Source of the DNA: CAXRDE01 sp964229355
GTDB lineage: Bacteria; Cyanobacteriota; Sericytochromatia; UBA7694
NCBI GenBank assembly: GCA_964229355.1
Contig: CAXRDE010000005.1
Location: forward strand, 62,001-126,000
DNA: 64,000 nucleotides
Reading direction: 5' to 3'
Part shown: piece by piece, positions 34,074 through 42,273 of the stretch
Numbering within the stretch: the stretch's first letter is position 1
Layout of the letters: each line of letters opens with the position of its first letter
Translations under genes and position numbers: made by a program
The notes under the pieces: model-generated
Database searches by the model: none
What the model was told of the DNA's origin: nothing
What the model saw: only the letters and a program-made list of their open reading frames with translations

Positions 34074-34687
34074 TAGACTTTGAAGCATTTAAACCTCAGA
34101 TTATTGATTATCACGCCTGTTTAAGCGATGACTATATTTATGGCGGGGATAAGCGTCAATATCAACTTGATGCCACGGATGAACTCGAAAAGGTTTTGGC
34201 TGAGATTTTTGAAAGAGAAGTCCACAGGGAAGCTATTTATAATGCCTACCAAAGTATAGAAATTTGCTACAAACCTCTATCCAAGAACTTTAAAAGCAGG
34301 TTTAATGTTTATGCCAACACATTAAGAAAAAAAGGGGATTTTTATTATCTTGAGATCAAGGTTAGTCCCTTTCTCGCCGATATTCCTTGCTTAGAAGTAC
34401 TCTGGAGACGCTTCTTTGTCAGTCCAGAGGATCCCGAGCAACCAGAGTTTGAACGTCATGAATGGGATGCCCCCTACATCGTCCAAACCCTCAACATTGC
34501 TCCTCAAACTCAACGTTTGCGTGAATATTTTCGGCAACAGGGATATATTGTCATTCCCTCCAGCTTTCTAGATCAAGAATGGAGAGGGATGCCCCGACAG
34601 TTTCGCACACCTCTAATTGACGATTACTCTAGTGATCCTGCCACCTACCGGGATTTTTTAATGCCCGGATTTAACCCGGATAATTAA
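34070..34687 (+). CDS. Candidate immunity protein for 32433-34073
   Basis: A soluble acidic protein of about 205 residues (VIDFEAFKPQIIDYHAC at the start). No recognised family; it is rich in aromatic and acidic residues, typical of immunity proteins. GTG at 34070 overlaps the toxin stop as GTGA and follows GGAAAG by 7 bases; an ATG at 34055 is the alternative start (19-base overlap). The immunity role is inferred only from coupling to the toxin-like gene. Confidence 0.55.
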   Translation: MIDFEAFKPQIIDYHACLSDDYIYGGDKRQYQLDATDELEKVLAEIFEREVHREAIYNAYQSIEICYKPLSKNFKSRFNVYANTLRKKGDFYYLEIKVSPFLADIPCLEVLWRRFFVSPEDPEQPEFERHEWDAPYIVQTLNIAPQTQRLREYFRQQGYIVIPSSFLDQEWRGMPRQFRTPLIDDYSSDPATYRDFLMPGFNPDN

Positions 34688-34707
34688 CACACAAACGAGG
34701 TTTTTAT

Positions 34708-35199
34708 ATGCATAAAAGGATTCTTCCAGGCCTGACATTGACACTGTTCAGCACCCTGGCTCCATTGCCCACCACAACGGCTCTGGCCGCCAAGCCAGAG
34801 GCACAACAAACACAGCGCATTTACGCGCAGTTGGACACCGAGCATCTGCTTGCCCTGATGAAAGCCGAAGGCTATAGCGTCAGCCTGGACCAGGACGGTG
34901 ATATTTTTTGGAAAATTGATGGCATCAACACCTCTGTGATTGTGGATCCCAAAGGCAAATCGGTCTTGTTTTATGTGGGATTTGACAACTCAGATCTCAG
35001 TCTAGAACAAATCAACGCCTGGAACCAGGACAAAAAATTCTCCCGCTGCTATCGCAATGCCAAAGGCCGCGTGATCTTAGAGGCCGACCTGAACCTCGAA
35101 GGCGGTGTCACCGAACAGCGCATTCTCAATTACTTAAAAACCAGCCGGGTCTCTCTGAGCATTTGGATCTCTGAACTGCTGCTGCCCGAAGAGGAATAG
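34708..35199 (+). CDS. Exported YbjN-domain protein
   Basis: A 163-residue protein with a signal peptide (about 1-27, ending ALAA) and a YbjN-like domain: ALMKAEGYSVSLDQDGDIFWK, VLFYVGFDNSDLSLEQINAWN, FSRCYRNAKGRVILEADLNL. YbjN domains resemble secretion chaperones and are seen in stress-related proteins. It lies 20 bases after the immunity candidate and 1 base before the next lipoprotein gene, so may be part of the same transcript. Confidence 0.8.
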   Translation: MHKRILPGLTLTLFSTLAPLPTTTALAAKPEAQQTQRIYAQLDTEHLLALMKAEGYSVSLDQDGDIFWKIDGINTSVIVDPKGKSVLFYVGFDNSDLSLEQINAWNQDKKFSRCYRNAKGRVILEADLNLEGGVTEQRILNYLKTSRVSLSIWISELLLPEEE

Positions 35200-35200
35200 C

Positions 35201-36445
35201 ATGAAATACCGCCGCGCTTCATATTTAAGCATCACCCTGGCTTCCCTGGCACTCATGGCTTTTACAACAGCTCTTACCACAGCCTGTACACCTGCCCTGT
35301 TTGTGCCCAGCATCATCCAGAGCACCCAAAAGGTCAAGCGCATCAGCGTGATACATAGCCCTTTCCTACGAGGCCCTCTACAGGGCTTTACCGTCAATAG
35401 CGAAGGCCTGGGGGCTCTGCAATGGACCCAGGAGTCCACGGGCAACCTCACCCTTCAGGGGCGTGTCATTCAGGACTTTAAGCCACAAAAGGCTTTATCA
35501 AGCCCATTGCTGGACCGATACAGCCCTGTCTTTGTACACGAAAAAGGAAAACCCGACACCCTGCTGGGCAGTTTTCGCAGTCTCACCATGGAGGTTATGA
35601 CCTTTCCTGAGGTAGGTCAACTCATGCGCATTCCCCTATCCGAAAGCCATGACCCGCCAGAGGAGTTGGGGGCTTACCAGTTTCTGAATCCCGCTCCATC
35701 AGAGCTGGGCCCTCCCTTGCTCACGCAAACGTTTCCCCTTTCGAGTAAGCCAGAAAAAGCCTATGTCATGCAGGCTGCCGAGGGGCAAGCAGACACCTCC
35801 TTCAAAATGGTCAAAGCATTACCCAGTGACGCCTCGTTTATGGCAGGCAGTGTGGATTATCAAGGGGAAGGCTTATTGCTCTGGCGCCATGAAGACAAAA
35901 CTTACAGTCAAAAAATAGCCAACTTTGCACCTGATGGTGAGGCCTGAGAACTCAGTTTATCGACGGCAGGCACACTGCCTTTTGCCATGCGAATGTCAGC
36001 GGGCAAGGGATTTATTTCCTTCCGTGCCCCCACAGGACTTGCGATACATCCCATCAGCGATTACCAGATTGCAGCGCAAAGCATATCCCTTGATTTTAAT
36101 GTGAACACCAGCTACCAAAGCGACCCCCAAAAATTCATTAGTGTGCGTAGCTGGGATGCCCAGTTGACGCCTGAAGGTCAGGGCTGGGTGGCCTGGATTT
36201 CTCAGAATCACCAACAGGCCTATTACCAACAGGTCCAAGGCTTTCAATTCACAGGTCAGCCCCAATCCATTCCCCCCAATCTGGAGGGCATGCAATTCAG
36301 CATGCTCCGCATTTCGGGTGACTTGAAAAACACGCCCGTGATCGCCGGGCTGGACGGACGATGCAGTCTGTCATACGCAGTAAAGGGATGCGTCGTGGAC
36401 CTGGGACAAGCCCAGGAAGTGTGGTTGGCGAAATTAGTGCCTTAA
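35201..36445 (+). pseudogene. Lipoprotein gene interrupted by an in-frame TGA
   Basis: From ATG 35201 (GAGGAAT site) a lipoprotein with lipobox TTAC near residue 29 runs to TGA at 35945-35947. The same frame continues without break for another 166 codons to the stop at 36445, through STAGTLPFAMRMSAGKG and similar sequence, so both parts form one 414-codon gene with a single stop inside. TGA ends many other genes here, so this is not a recoded sense codon. A one-base change (for example CGA or TGG) would restore it. Function unknown. Confidence 0.72.
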
Positions 36446-36509
36446 ACACTGTTTGCGTAGGTATCTTTAGCAAACCAAATACAAACATAGGCAACCGCTA
36501 ACCACAAAA

Positions 36510-36989
36510 CTAAGCTTCAGGGGTTGAATGTGTACAGAAGAGAGTAAAGGAAGCTATCGTTTGGATCTGACCGGAAAGGGTCTGAGCCCCTACGCGATAG
36601 GTTTGCCCAACCCTGAACGCCCACGCAGAGCCCTCCACAGTGGCGTATGGTTCGGACAGTGTAAAACGAAGCTCGCCATCTCCTAAGGGAGAAACCATCA
36701 GCGCACCGACCAAAACCCCATCCGTAACAGCCCGTACCGAAGGAGTCTCTGTATCATAGATAAAAATGGGCAAGCTGCCCCGGTTTAAACCTGAAGCACT
36801 GAGGGTTAAGGTATCATTTAGACACGGTTCTGTAGGAGATATGCGAAAGCTAGCCGCTGACACATCAACAAACCCTGAAAGGGTGGGCTGAGATGCCGTT
36901 GGCTCCATGTCCGAAGGGGTTGTGCAAGCCATGAACCCCAAAAGCAAGAAGCCACAGGTCCAGCGCTTAAAAAAAGTGGTTTTATGCAT
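36510..36989 (-). CDS. Small lipoprotein, unknown
   Basis: A 159-residue lipoprotein (MHKTTFFKRW, lipobox GFMAC) with a beta-rich mature domain and two cysteines that could pair (PCLND and LFCTH). I chose ATG 36989 because AGGAAG lies 8 bases upstream; an in-frame GTG three codons earlier is less likely. Convergent with the interrupted lipoprotein gene. Confidence 0.65.
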   Translation of the reverse strand: MHKTTFFKRWTCGFLLLGFMACTTPSDMEPTASQPTLSGFVDVSAASFRISPTEPCLNDTLTLSASGLNRGSLPIFIYDTETPSVRAVTDGVLVGALMVSPLGDGELRFTLSEPYATVEGSAWAFRVGQTYRVGAQTLSGQIQTIASFTLFCTHSTPEA

Positions 36990-37020
36990 TGTTTTCACTT
37001 CCTATGTCATGCTCCATGAG

Positions 37021-37545
37021 CTACCTCGCACTGTGAGAGGAGAGAACCTGTTTCATCGTAGCGTAATGAATAACGGCACAACCCTGGGCACGTAATTCTT
37101 GTGCCAAAGGCTTATCGTTTGTCATGGTAAGCAGTTCTTTTTGTTTTGCCAATAAGACAATACCGGCGTCAGTCAGGCCCAATCGGCAGTATAAATCTTG
37201 ACTTGCTGCAAGGATATCAGTAAACAATAATACTTGTTCACAAAAGTGCTGGCAAAGCGCCTGACTTGCCTCAAAGTACTTAAACATACGATCTCGCCCA
37301 TGAAAACTTCCCAAGCCCAAAGTTTCAGTCAAAATGTGTGGCGTGAAGTAGCGTTTATGAAAAGGTTCAAGAACACCTGTTAAATACAAGTAATCATCAC
37401 TAGAATAATCTTTGGTTCGCTCGCGCTTCCCAATTAAGCGTTCGTCCACCAGTCCTGTTAACAACACCAATAAAAGGTTTGTATCTAATAAAATCCCTCT
37501 GGTTTTGTACCGAGAAAAAAGAGCCTCGTAATCTCTAGGTTCCAT
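37021..37545 (-). CDS. PIN-domain protein
   Basis: A 174-residue PIN-like nuclease. The four acidic positions are visible: D21 (ILLDTNLLLVLL), E74 (ILTETLG), D126 (GLTDAGIVLLA) and D144 (MTNDKPLAQEL). It overlaps the upstream small gene by 11 bases. Longer than typical VapC (about 130 residues), with an extra helical insertion at about 32-65. It could be the toxin of a two-gene module, but the partner does not look like a known antitoxin. Confidence 0.72.
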   Translation of the reverse strand: MEPRDYEALFSRYKTRGILLDTNLLLVLLTGLVDERLIGKRERTKDYSSDDYLYLTGVLEPFHKRYFTPHILTETLGLGSFHGRDRMFKYFEASQALCQHFCEQVLLFTDILAASQDLYCRLGLTDAGIVLLAKQKELLTMTNDKPLAQELRAQGCAVIHYATMKQVLSSHSAR

Positions 37546-37846
37546 AGCCTAAAGAAGAAGCTGACATAGATAAGATGGATCCATCTGACTTCTTGACCAC
37601 AAAATCTTGATAAACACGCTCGTAAGCGCCTTGCTTAGTCAGGGCTTCGGTAAACATATTTGAATTGGTAAACACACGTGGAGCATCATAGCCCAAAGTG
37701 AGAAGTAGAGTATCACCCTGATCTTTAACCGCTTCCAAGTCTGGGTTTTTAAAGTTTTGTGCGTTAACTTTTGCAGATTTCAAATAGTCATAACAGGCCT
37801 CTCGCATTTCAGCCAGTGTCATGGAAGGCGTAACGTCAGGCATCAT
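37535..37846 (-). CDS. Small protein coupled to the PIN gene
   Basis: A 103-residue protein (MMPDVTPSMTLAEMREACYD start) with a helical N-terminus and Ser/Lys-rich C-terminus ending in SLGYGT. No DNA-binding motif is obvious. It is translated just before, and overlaps, the PIN gene, so an antitoxin role is possible. I chose ATG 37846; the ATG one codon later is equivalent, and a TTG further up is unlikely. Confidence 0.5.
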   Translation of the reverse strand: MMPDVTPSMTLAEMREACYDYLKSAKVNAQNFKNPDLEAVKDQGDTLLLTLGYDAPRVFTNSNMFTEALTKQGAYERVYQDFVVKKSDGSILSMSASSLGYGT

Positions 37847-37971
37847 AAACAATCCATTCCTCTCAATAAAGCTTATTTAAGTAAATCATAAATGAAGCCA
37901 AAGCATCAAGATTCCAAACATTCGTAAGCCATCTATTGTCAGGTAAAAATATGAAGGCAACAACAGACGCT

Positions 37972-39570
37972 TCACTCCCACTGCTGCAAAAACCGCAACA
38001 TCGCCCCATCACTCTCGCGATAATACAGGCCCTCGTCTTTGATATCGCCCCATTTCATGTGGCGATGTTGCACAAAATAGTCACGCAGTCGCTGAGGCAA
38101 GGCGGGCACCACGCAGCTTTGCAAAGGCCCCAATTGCCCCAGGGCGCGGGCATTGGCATAGTGAGGATTTTGCTGGAGGTAAGCTTCAAAATGGGTCAGT
38201 TCTACAGGTTTTTCGCTACAGAGCACGTAGTGTGCGGGCACGCGCTGGGGCAAAAGGCAGGTTTTTAAGTCACCGTAGCATTGCTGCAAACCCTGATTGA
38301 CAAAGTCCGCCTGAAGCTTTTCTCCCACCAGATCACTCACAGCCCCAAGGCGCCCCTCAAAGCGCAACACAGGGGTGAGGCCCTGTTTGCCCGTGACATA
38401 CACCACGTCTTTGAGGCGGTAACGTAAGAGGCCTGAGGCCTGACTAATGACCACTTCATAGCGTTGCCCCACCGTCAGTTCATGCAGTAACAGAGGCGTT
38501 ACGGTATCGTCTGCGCGTTCTAAGGGCAGAAACTCATAAAACACCGTCTGGGGCAGGGGCAAAAATCCCCCGTATTTTTCTGAGGGTACGGTCAGGGGCG
38601 CCTCGGTGGCCAACAGGCCTTTTTCTTGCACGTGAGCAAAAGCAAAATCACGACGCAAGGCCGCAAAATCAGGGGCGGCGTGACCGGCCCCCCAGCAAGA
38701 AATCAGCTTTAAATGCGGAAAACAGGTGCGCCAAACCCAGGGGGCAGGAACTGTTGCAGGGCTGTCGGGTAGGGCGGTGAGTGCCGCCTGCAAAGCCCGC
38801 TGGCGAGCCGGGGGTGGCACGGGCAACCGAAAGGTTCGGCCTTCGTAAGTCAGGGTCTTGCTGGCCAACAAAGTGCTTAAACGCAAATGATGGCTTTGTA
38901 CATGGGCCTGTAAAACCCGCAAAAAGCTCGGCGACCATACCGAAATCACTTCCAGTTGCGGGGCACGCAAAAGCCCCAGGGCCACCACATCCCAAAAGTG
39001 TTCGGGGTCGCGCAAATAGCGCACGGTGCTGGGTACAGCCTGAAAACGCCGCAAAACGTGGGCACTCAAGCCCGTAAGATAGTCCCCGTCATCTTGCAAA
39101 CCAGCGGCAGGTGTTGTGGCGTCCTCTGCACCCATAAATTGGGGTGACACGCTAAAATAAACTTGCCCGCCCTGAAAGTCACGTCCCTGTTGGTGCAAGG
39201 CCTGCAAGAGATCGTGAGCCCAGCAGAGAAACATCTCGGTAAAGCCCTGCAACAGCGCGCGGGTATAGGGAATGCGTTTTTTGGCCCCGCTGGAACCACT
39301 GGTCAGCTCATAAAACAGCGGCGGCTGATGGGTCAGCCCACTCACATCGGGAAGATCGTCATAGCTTTGCAGGGGCAATTGGCGCAATACAGCCAGCCCC
39401 TCGGCCAGGGTTTGCTCGGTCGCAGACGGAAGTTTTAAACGCCGCTGCAAACGCAATACATGCCACAGGGTCAGGGTTTGGGCCTGCTCAGGATGGCGTA
39501 GAGCGCGCTCCCAGCGCCGATAGGCCCGCCGGGTATACCCGCGCAGGCCCAGAGACCACAGTAGCTTCAC
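37972..39570 (-). CDS. GH3-family acyl-adenylating enzyme
   Basis: A 532-residue GH3-domain protein of the ANL-related acyl-amide synthetase fold. The ATP-binding loop is TSGSSGAKKRIPYT (about 93-106), with FYELTSG preceding it. The second nucleotide motif is YEVVISQASGLLRYRLKDVV (about 390-410). Plant GH3s conjugate amino acids to jasmonate or auxin; bacterial members join acyl and amine groups. It is the last gene of the minus-strand arm of the oxidative cluster and may perform the final acyl-amine ligation. Confidence 0.85.
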   Translation of the reverse strand: MKLLWSLGLRGYTRRAYRRWERALRHPEQAQTLTLWHVLRLQRRLKLPSATEQTLAEGLAVLRQLPLQSYDDLPDVSGLTHQPPLFYELTSGSSGAKKRIPYTRALLQGFTEMFLCWAHDLLQALHQQGRDFQGGQVYFSVSPQFMGAEDATTPAAGLQDDGDYLTGLSAHVLRRFQAVPSTVRYLRDPEHFWDVVALGLLRAPQLEVISVWSPSFLRVLQAHVQSHHLRLSTLLASKTLTYEGRTFRLPVPPPARQRALQAALTALPDSPATVPAPWVWRTCFPHLKLISCWGAGHAAPDFAALRRDFAFAHVQEKGLLATEAPLTVPSEKYGGFLPLPQTVFYEFLPLERADDTVTPLLLHELTVGQRYEVVISQASGLLRYRLKDVVYVTGKQGLTPVLRFEGRLGAVSDLVGEKLQADFVNQGLQQCYGDLKTCLLPQRVPAHYVLCSEKPVELTHFEAYLQQNPHYANARALGQLGPLQSCVVPALPQRLRDYFVQHRHMKWGDIKDEGLYYRESDGAMLRFLQQWE

Positions 39571-40199
39571 GGGGTCTGCTCAAAGCGTTGATTAATATGG
39601 CCTTCGCTGCGCACCGGCAATTGCACGCCCGGAGCCACCTGCACCCCCGGTCCCAGGACGGAGCCAGCCCCAATAAAGGCACCGCTCCCCAGCACAATGG
39701 GATTGGCATACAAACGCAATTGCTGACGGTGGGGCATGACCACATGGGCCACCAACTTCACTTCATGGCCCAGGACCACCCCATCGCCCACCTGCAACAG
39801 CCCCCGATCGTGGACTTCTACATTGGGGGTCCAGTACACCTGACGTCCAATGTCGGCCCCCCACAAGCGCAGCCAGGCGCTATAAACACCAGGCAACACC
39901 CGCAACAAGCGCTCCAACACCGGAAACACCAGATAAATGACCTGGATTTGGTGGCTGCCCCACCAGTGGCTGTAGTGCTGACCCGTCAACTCTTCGCGCA
40001 AAGGCATCTGCAGGGGCTTCACGCGCACAAGCAGCCGGTAAACCCATACGGGGTAAAAGTAAAGCCCCCACACCAGCAGGAGCAAGGCCAGGGCCTTTGC
40101 CCACAGCGCGGTAAGCAGGCATACCCCAACACCACAGAGGCCGCTCCACAGCAGTACCGAGGCGGGAAACCAGGCCAAAAGTCGTGATAACGCCGTCAT
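39567..40199 (-). CDS. Membrane-associated hexapeptide-repeat acyltransferase
   Basis: A 210-residue protein with two N-terminal hydrophobic helices (about 12-50). A left-handed beta-helix follows from about 115, with hexapeptide spacing in ADIGRQVYWTPNVEVHDRGL, GDGVVLGHEVKLVAHV and GAFIGAGSVLGPGVQVAPGV. Overlaps both neighbours by 4 bases. Likely O- or N-acyltransferase acting on a membrane-bound intermediate of the cluster. Confidence 0.8.
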   Translation of the reverse strand: MTALSRLLAWFPASVLLWSGLCGVGVCLLTALWAKALALLLLVWGLYFYPVWVYRLLVRVKPLQMPLREELTGQHYSHWWGSHQIQVIYLVFPVLERLLRVLPGVYSAWLRLWGADIGRQVYWTPNVEVHDRGLLQVGDGVVLGHEVKLVAHVVMPHRQQLRLYANPIVLGSGAFIGAGSVLGPGVQVAPGVQLPVRSEGHINQRFEQTP

Positions 40200-40921
40200 G
40201 AGAAAGGGAAAAACAACTGCTGCCAGGGTTTAAGACGGGTTTTAACACCCAGACGCTCAGGAAACACCTCGCTGGCATAGTACGTGCCATGCAAACGGTC
40301 GTAGAGATTGAGATTGGCACCATAATTGGACTGCAGGCGCTGGGCATGATGCCAGGCATGGTCCAAAGGCGTCATCACTCCCAACTGAGACAGGCGGCGC
40401 AACAAACGCGGATGTTGCTTGCCCAGTGAAGAGTGCTTCCAGAGGTCAAGGCAAGCCGACAGGCTCATGCCCAGCAGGACCCCCGCATTGAGATCGGTAA
40501 TGTACAGCAAAAAGCCGTTGGCCCACAGGTACACAATAAAAAAGCTGGTGATCAGGCTATTGCGGGAGGTGGCAAACACATCCATCTGGGTGACGGTATG
40601 ATGCACCACGTGCAAGGGAAACAGCCGCCGATGGTGCAACAGGCGATGGTTCCAGTAATACAGATAGTCCACCACAAAAAAATTCAAGGCAAAGCCTGTG
40701 AGTGCTGATACCGAAAAAGCCCCCCGCCCGGCGGGCCACAGATACTGCAATAGTCCAAAAATCACGGTGGTTTGCAGCAGGGGAATCAGGGTGCCCTGAA
40801 TGGTCAGATTGCTGCTGTCCAGCACCCATTCAAAGCCGCTTTTTTTGCGCAATTGTGCCCGCTCCTGAGCAGCCAGCAGCAGCCACAACAGCAGCGCACC
40901 AAAGGTCAGCGCAACCCCCAT
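40196..40921 (-). CDS. Fatty acid hydroxylase / sterol desaturase family membrane enzyme
   Basis: A 241-residue integral membrane protein with the histidine boxes of the superfamily: NHRLLHH, HVVHHT and, at the C-terminal side, HAWHHAQ. Four or five helices. These bind a diiron centre and hydroxylate or desaturate lipid chains. It lies 8 bases after the Rieske gene and is coupled to the acyltransferase gene. Confidence 0.87.
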   Translation of the reverse strand: MGVALTFGALLLWLLLAAQERAQLRKKSGFEWVLDSSNLTIQGTLIPLLQTTVIFGLLQYLWPAGRGAFSVSALTGFALNFFVVDYLYYWNHRLLHHRRLFPLHVVHHTVTQMDVFATSRNSLITSFFIVYLWANGFLLYITDLNAGVLLGMSLSACLDLWKHSSLGKQHPRLLRRLSQLGVMTPLDHAWHHAQRLQSNYGANLNLYDRLHGTYYASEVFPERLGVKTRLKPWQQLFFPFS

Positions 40922-40929
40922 CTCAGCAG

Positions 40930-41982
40930 CTAAATCCAGAAGCGAAAATCATGGGACTGTTCGCTCAGGGTATAGGGATTTTTGCCGCGATCAATGGCAT
41001 GGCGCAAGGACTCAATCAAAATGTGCACAATATCTGCATTGGAGTGGCTAAATTTGACGCCGTATTTTTGAATGACTTCCATTTGGGTGTTGAGCACCTC
41101 AATGTCCTGATCAATCACGCTTTGACCCTGGTAACGCACAATGGGGCCAGCACACCAGTTAAACAGCGGACCAAATTGATAGGTGAGATCGGTGTACACA
41201 TGGGTCAGCGTGGCGTTCACCGGTGTGCAATGGGAGCTAATGTAAAAGCTTTTGCCCGGCGAAAAAATATATTCCACGCTGGTGACATTGGGGGTATGAA
41301 AAGCGTCTCGGTGCACAATGGGTTCTTTTTTTGGGTTTAAGAAGAACGAAAACCAGCCCATATTGTCGGTTTCGTTGCGGTAGTCAATGTAAACAGAACC
41401 CGCTTTACGCACCACTGTGGCATCGACCTTTTCATCGCGGCTGACCCGAAAAATTTTATCGTGGACAAACACCGTATGGGGCACGTCCACATAGTTTTCG
41501 GCACAATTGGTCACGTCGTTCTGAAAAACGTTAAACAGCCGGACGGTTTTGTAGCCCTTTTCTTTGTAATGGGGCATGGCAAAGGGCGGCGCATCGATTT
41601 CGGGGTGTTTTTCAAGACGCACATACACAAAGTCATCTTGCTCTAAGACCTCAAAGGTTTTGGCACAGCGGCTTTTGCGGGGTTTAAAATCACGGCTTTC
41701 TGAGGGAATACCCACCAGTTCGCCCCGGCCATCAAAAATCCAGCCGTGGTAAGCACATTGCAATTGGCCGTTCTGCACATAGCCTTCAGAAAGCTTAAAA
41801 TTGCGGTGCGGACACCGATCTTGCAAGGCCACAGCCTGCCCCTGCTCATCGCGAAACAGCACCACCCATTCATCCAGAATCGTGCGCTGAATGGGCTTGC
41901 GATCGCTCAACTCATGGGACTGACAGGCGATATACCAAAAATGTTTATGCTGAACGGGTGGGGCTTCCTTTACGTCACGCAC
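40930..41982 (-). CDS. Rieske non-heme iron oxygenase
   Basis: A 350-residue Rieske oxygenase: 2Fe-2S ligands in CPHRNFKLSEG and CAYHGW, mononuclear iron ligands in DVPHTVFVH. The catalytic half is divergent from the other two Rieske proteins in the window. It starts directly after the ferredoxin stop, with no gap, so ferredoxin is the likely electron donor. Confidence 0.9.
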   Translation of the reverse strand: MRDVKEAPPVQHKHFWYIACQSHELSDRKPIQRTILDEWVVLFRDEQGQAVALQDRCPHRNFKLSEGYVQNGQLQCAYHGWIFDGRGELVGIPSESRDFKPRKSRCAKTFEVLEQDDFVYVRLEKHPEIDAPPFAMPHYKEKGYKTVRLFNVFQNDVTNCAENYVDVPHTVFVHDKIFRVSRDEKVDATVVRKAGSVYIDYRNETDNMGWFSFFLNPKKEPIVHRDAFHTPNVTSVEYIFSPGKSFYISSHCTPVNATLTHVYTDLTYQFGPLFNWCAGPIVRYQGQSVIDQDIEVLNTQMEVIQKYGVKFSHSNADIVHILIESLRHAIDRGKNPYTLSEQSHDFRFWI

Positions 41983-42273
41983 TTATTTACCCACATATTC
42001 TAAGGTGACTTCACCGGTAAGCTGTAGCTGACACGCCAGACGACAACGGGGGTCATCGCTCTCCAATTCCAGAACCTCGGCTTCTTCTTCCGACAGGGGC
42101 GGCAAATGTTCAGCACCCGCCAACACCTTAACCAGACAGGTGGCACAAATGCCCGTGCGGCACCCAAACAAAATGGGCGAGTTCATGACGTCGGCAGACT
42201 CGGACAAATATTCGCCTTCGGCCACCGTAATGGCCGGCGCATCTTTAAAGTGCAGGGTGTGGCGCACGTTCAT
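41983..42273 (-). CDS. Plant-type 2Fe-2S ferredoxin
   Basis: A 96-residue ferredoxin (MNVRHTLHFKDAPAITV). Cluster ligands are in FGCRTGICATCLVKV (CX4CX2C) and in CRLACQ about 35 residues later. I chose ATG 42273, which overlaps the AurF-like stop as ATGA; upstream extension lies inside that gene. It probably feeds the adjacent Rieske and diiron enzymes. Confidence 0.9.
   Translation of the reverse strand: MNVRHTLHFKDAPAITVAEGEYLSESADVMNSPILFGCRTGICATCLVKVLAGAEHLPPLSEEEAEVLELESDDPRCRLACQLQLTGEVTLEYVGK

Noticed and set aside
35945..35947. TGA as a recoded sense codon (glycine, tryptophan or selenocysteine)
   Set aside because: TGA ends many intact genes in the window, and no SECIS-like hairpin or selenoprotein context is visible.
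36452..36476. Terminator between the interrupted lipoprotein and 36510-36989
   Set aside because: GTTTGC/GCAAAC can pair, but the loop is long and there is no T tract on either side.
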